DNA from: Hyphomicrobium sp.
GTDB taxonomy: Bacteria; Pseudomonadota; Alphaproteobacteria; Rhizobiales; Hyphomicrobiaceae
Assembly (NCBI GenBank): GCA_002928515.1
Contig: PERI01000002.1
Span: 186,001-250,000, forward strand
Length of the DNA: 64,000 nt
Reading direction: 5' to 3'
Shown: piece after piece, positions 61,694 through 64,000 of the stretch
Position numbering within the stretch: the stretch's first letter is position 1
Layout: every line of letters starts with the position of its first letter
Notes under the pieces: generated by a model
Databases searched by the model: none
What the model saw: the letters and a program-made list of their open reading frames with translations, nothing else
What the model was told of the DNA's origin: nothing
Program-made: the position numbers and the translations under genes

Positions 61694-63025
61694 TTATAGT
61701 TCCAAGATGAAGCGCTGCGGGTCTTCGAGGCATTCTTTGACACGCACCAAGAAGGTCACAGCCTCTTTGCCGTCAACGATGCGGTGATCGTAAGAAAGCG
61801 CGAGATACATCATCGGACGAGCGACCACTTGGCCGTTGCGCACGACCGGGCGCTCTTCGATGCGGTGCATGCCAAGGATGCCGGATTGCGGCGCATTGAG
61901 AATTGGCGTGGACATGAGCGAGCCGTAAACGCCGCCGTTCGAAATCGTGAAGGTGCCGCCCTGCATATCTTCGATGGACAATTTTCTGTCGCGCGCGCGG
62001 CGGCCGAAGTCGGTGACTTTTTGTTCGATCTCGGCGAGCGTCATGCGGTCGGCGTCACGCACGACGGGGACCACAAGCCCCTTCTCGGTGCCGACAGCGA
62101 CGCCGATGTGATAGTAATTTTTGTAGATCAATTCATCGCCGTCGATCTCGGCGTTGACGGCAGGGATATCGCGCAACGCTTGGATGCAAGCTTTGACGAA
62201 TAGGCCCATGAAGCCGAGCTTCACGCCGTGGCGCTTTTCGAACACGTCTTTGTATTGCGCGCGCAGTGCCATGACGGCGCTCATGTCGACGTCGTTAAAT
62301 GTGGTCAGCATGGCGGCGGCGTTTTGTGCGTCTTTGAGACGGCGGGCGATGGTCTGGCGCAATCGGCTCATCTTGACGCGCTCTTCGCGGCTGGCGTCGT
62401 TGGATGCTGCCGGTAAGCGCACGTCTTTCATATTCAGCGCGATGGGCGGGGCAGGTTGGACAGCGACAGCGTTTGCGCGCGGTGCGGCGGGTGTCGGCAT
62501 GGCTTCGAGGTCGGCTGCTGTCGATTCTGATGACAATTGGGGGGCTGGTTTGTGAGCGGCGGCTGTGACGTCTTCTTTCAAGACCTGGCCGCGTTTGCCT
62601 GAGCCAGAAACGCTATTGGCTTCGATGCCTGCTTCGGTCAGTGCTTTACGGGCAGCGGGACTGGGCGGCATGTCGGTTGATGCTGCTGGCGATGGCGCGG
62701 GGGGTGCCTTCGGTGGGGCTTCGGCTTTCGTCGCCGGAGCTGCTGGCGCTTTGGCTGGTTCTGCCGTTTTGGCTTTCGCCGCAGGTGCGCCGCCCTGAAG
62801 AGCAGCCAACAAAGATCCTACTGCCACGGTCGTTCCAGACTGGACCAGAATATCGCCCATGATGCCCGATGCGGGTGCGGGCACTTCCACCGTCACCTTA
62901 TCGGTTTCGAGTTCGACCAATGGCTCGTCAGCCTTTACGGCCTCGCCGACTTTTTTGAACCACTTGCCAACGGTGGCTTCCGTGACGCTCTCGCCAAGGG
63001 TCGGAACGCGAATTTCAATCGACAT
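61694..63025 (-). CDS. odhB: 2-Oxoglutarate dehydrogenase E2, dihydrolipoyl succinyltransferase
   Basis: 443 residues from ATG 63025 with GAGG 7 nt upstream. One lipoyl domain ([18 protein letters not shown], lipoyl Lys near 43), an Ala/Pro/Lys-rich linker (about 80-110), the E3-binding domain ([33 protein letters not shown]) and a catalytic core ending [19 protein letters not shown] with the HxxxD active site. A single lipoyl domain and the neighbouring odhA identify the succinyltransferase of the TCA cycle. A second Ala-rich linker separates the E3-binding domain from the core. Confidence 0.95.
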   Translation of the reverse strand: MSIEIRVPTLGESVTEATVGKWFKKVGEAVKADEPLVELETDKVTVEVPAPASGIMGDILVQSGTTVAVGSLLAALQGGAPAAKAKTAEPAKAPAAPATKAEAPPKAPPAPSPAASTDMPPSPAARKALTEAGIEANSVSGSGKRGQVLKEDVTAAAHKPAPQLSSESTAADLEAMPTPAAPRANAVAVQPAPPIALNMKDVRLPAASNDASREERVKMSRLRQTIARRLKDAQNAAAMLTTFNDVDMSAVMALRAQYKDVFEKRHGVKLGFMGLFVKACIQALRDIPAVNAEIDGDELIYKNYYHIGVAVGTEKGLVVPVVRDADRMTLAEIEQKVTDFGRRARDRKLSIEDMQGGTFTISNGGVYGSLMSTPILNAPQSGILGMHRIEERPVVRNGQVVARPMMYLALSYDHRIVDGKEAVTFLVRVKECLEDPQRFILEL

Positions 63026-63046
63026 TTTGAGCCTCAATACCTTCGG

Positions 63047-64000
63047 TTAGGTGCCGAGCGCGTCGGCGACAAGGGCCGTTTGCTCTTTGATGTGCTGTGA
63101 GAGAAGTCCGGTTGCGGTCGAGGCGGATGCCGGGCGGCCCGCATAGCGCGGGCGACGGTGAATGTAGCCCAAGTGCTCTAGCACCCACTCTATGTTGGGG
63201 TCCATGAACGGCCATGCGCCCATGTTCTTGGGTTCTTCCTGGCACCAGACAATTTCAGCGAATTTGAAACGTCCGAGTTCCTGGATGAGCGCGCGCGCCG
63301 GGAAGGGATAGAGTTGTTCGACACGCAGCAGATAGACGTCATCACGGCCTTGCGTGTCACGCGCTTCCAGCAGGTCGTAATAAACCTTGCCGCTGCACAG
63401 AACCACACGACGGATTTCGTTGTCGGGACGAAGTTTCAACTCTGATTGGCCAAGTTGCGCGTCATCCCATAGCAAACGATGAAAGCCGCTACCTGGACCT
63501 AGTTCTTCAATGGTCGAGATCACACGCTTGTGACGCAGCAGCGATTTCGGTGTCATCAAGATGAGCGGCTTACGGAATTTGCGATGGAGTTGGCGGCGTA
63601 AAATATGGAAGTAATTCGCAGGCGAGGTGCAGTTGGCAACTTGCCAATTGTCTTCTGCTGACAATTGTAGAAAGCGTTCAAGACGGGCGGAGGAATGTTC
63701 CGGGCCTTGGCCTTCATAGCCATGCGGCAGAAGGCAGACGAGGCCCGACATACGCAACCACTTGCGTTCTCCCGATGACAGAAATTGATCGAAGATAACT
63801 TGTGCGCCGTTGGCGAAGTCTCCGAACTGCGCTTCCCATACCGTGAGTGCGTTGGGTTCGGCGAGTGAGTAGCCATATTCGAAACCGAGGACGGCTTCTT
63901 CCGACAGCATCGAGTTGATGACTTCGAAACGAGCTTGGTTTGGTGCGATGTGTTTCAAAGGCGCGTAAGTTCGGTCGTTGTCTTGATCAATCAGGACCGA
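63047..64000 (-). CDS. odhA: 2-Oxoglutarate dehydrogenase E1, C-terminal part (cut by window end)
   Basis: The last 317 or so residues of the thiamine-diphosphate E1 subunit. The frame is open to the window edge (SVLIDQDNDRTYAPLKHIAPNQARFEVINSML). Diagnostic blocks are SEEAVLGFEYGYSLAEPNALTVWEAQFGDFANGAQVIFDQFLSS, CLLPHGYEGQGPEHSSARLERFLQL and VLCSGKVYYDLLE, WCQEEPKNMGAWPF. Stop 21 nt before odhB, so odhA-odhB-lpdA form one operon. Confidence 0.95.
   Translation of the reverse strand, partial: SVLIDQDNDRTYAPLKHIAPNQARFEVINSMLSEEAVLGFEYGYSLAEPNALTVWEAQFGDFANGAQVIFDQFLSSGERKWLRMSGLVCLLPHGYEGQGPEHSSARLERFLQLSAEDNWQVANCTSPANYFHILRRQLHRKFRKPLILMTPKSLLRHKRVISTIEELGPGSGFHRLLWDDAQLGQSELKLRPDNEIRRVVLCSGKVYYDLLEARDTQGRDDVYLLRVEQLYPFPARALIQELGRFKFAEIVWCQEEPKNMGAWPFMDPNIEWVLEHLGYIHRRPRYAGRPASASTATGLLSQHIKEQTALVADALGT

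Overview
The window looks like chromosomal DNA from an alphaproteobacterium, most likely of the Hyphomicrobiales (Rhizobiales). The basis is gene content and order: xerD-accA, divergent secA/ppiC, argJ-tpm-mutT, grxC-nitrilase-DUF1178, a bioB-F-D-A-Z biotin operon ending in a FabH-like BioZ, gshB next to comM, priA back to back with a small transaldolase and xerC, and odhA-odhB-lpdA. Base composition looks mid-50s % GC by eye (not computed). I found no rRNA, tRNA or CRISPR array.

Layout. 1-9.3 kb: tail of an unknown gene, xerD, a flavin-type oxidase, a POT transporter, accA, three tandem secreted YafK-type L,D-transpeptidases and a YqhA-family membrane protein. 9.3-24 kb: a NodU/CmcH-type carbamoyltransferase, secA, a parvulin, argJ-tpm-mutT, a methyltransferase, comF, grxC-nitrilase-DUF1178, and the Tat-type alkaline phosphatase phoX preceded by a Pho-box-like sequence. 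24-30.5 kb: the biotin operon, then ada. 30.5-41.7 kb: pirin, a CNNM/CorC protein, an ECF42-like sigma factor flanked by two DGPF/YCII genes that share the same upstream promoter-like motif, an RND efflux pair, yggT, DUF167 and folD.

41.9-51.3 kb is the accessory region. comM (Mg-chelatase-like AAA ATPase) is split by a 5,169-bp insertion (42767-47935) with perfect 24-bp terminal inverted repeats and an 8-bp target duplication. Removing the insertion and one copy of the duplication restores a 509-residue frame exactly. It encodes an IS1595-type transposase and eight or nine cargo genes. A second element (48718-51278, 2,561 bp) with different inverted repeats and its own 8-bp duplication lies 54 bp upstream of comM. 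It carries a second IS1595-type transposase, a DUF3800 gene and a 60-residue basic protein. Both elements show layouts suggesting transposase control: helically phased operator repeats over divergent promoters in the first, and a hairpin over the transposase start codon in the second that should form only on read-through transcripts.

51.3-64 kb: a secreted protein, gshB, priA, transaldolase, an FAD-linked 2-hydroxyacid dehydrogenase, xerC, a TraB/GumN protein, DUF2177, then lpdA, odhB and the 3' part of odhA on the minus strand. xerC and xerD, the two halves of the dif recombinase, lie 56 kb apart.
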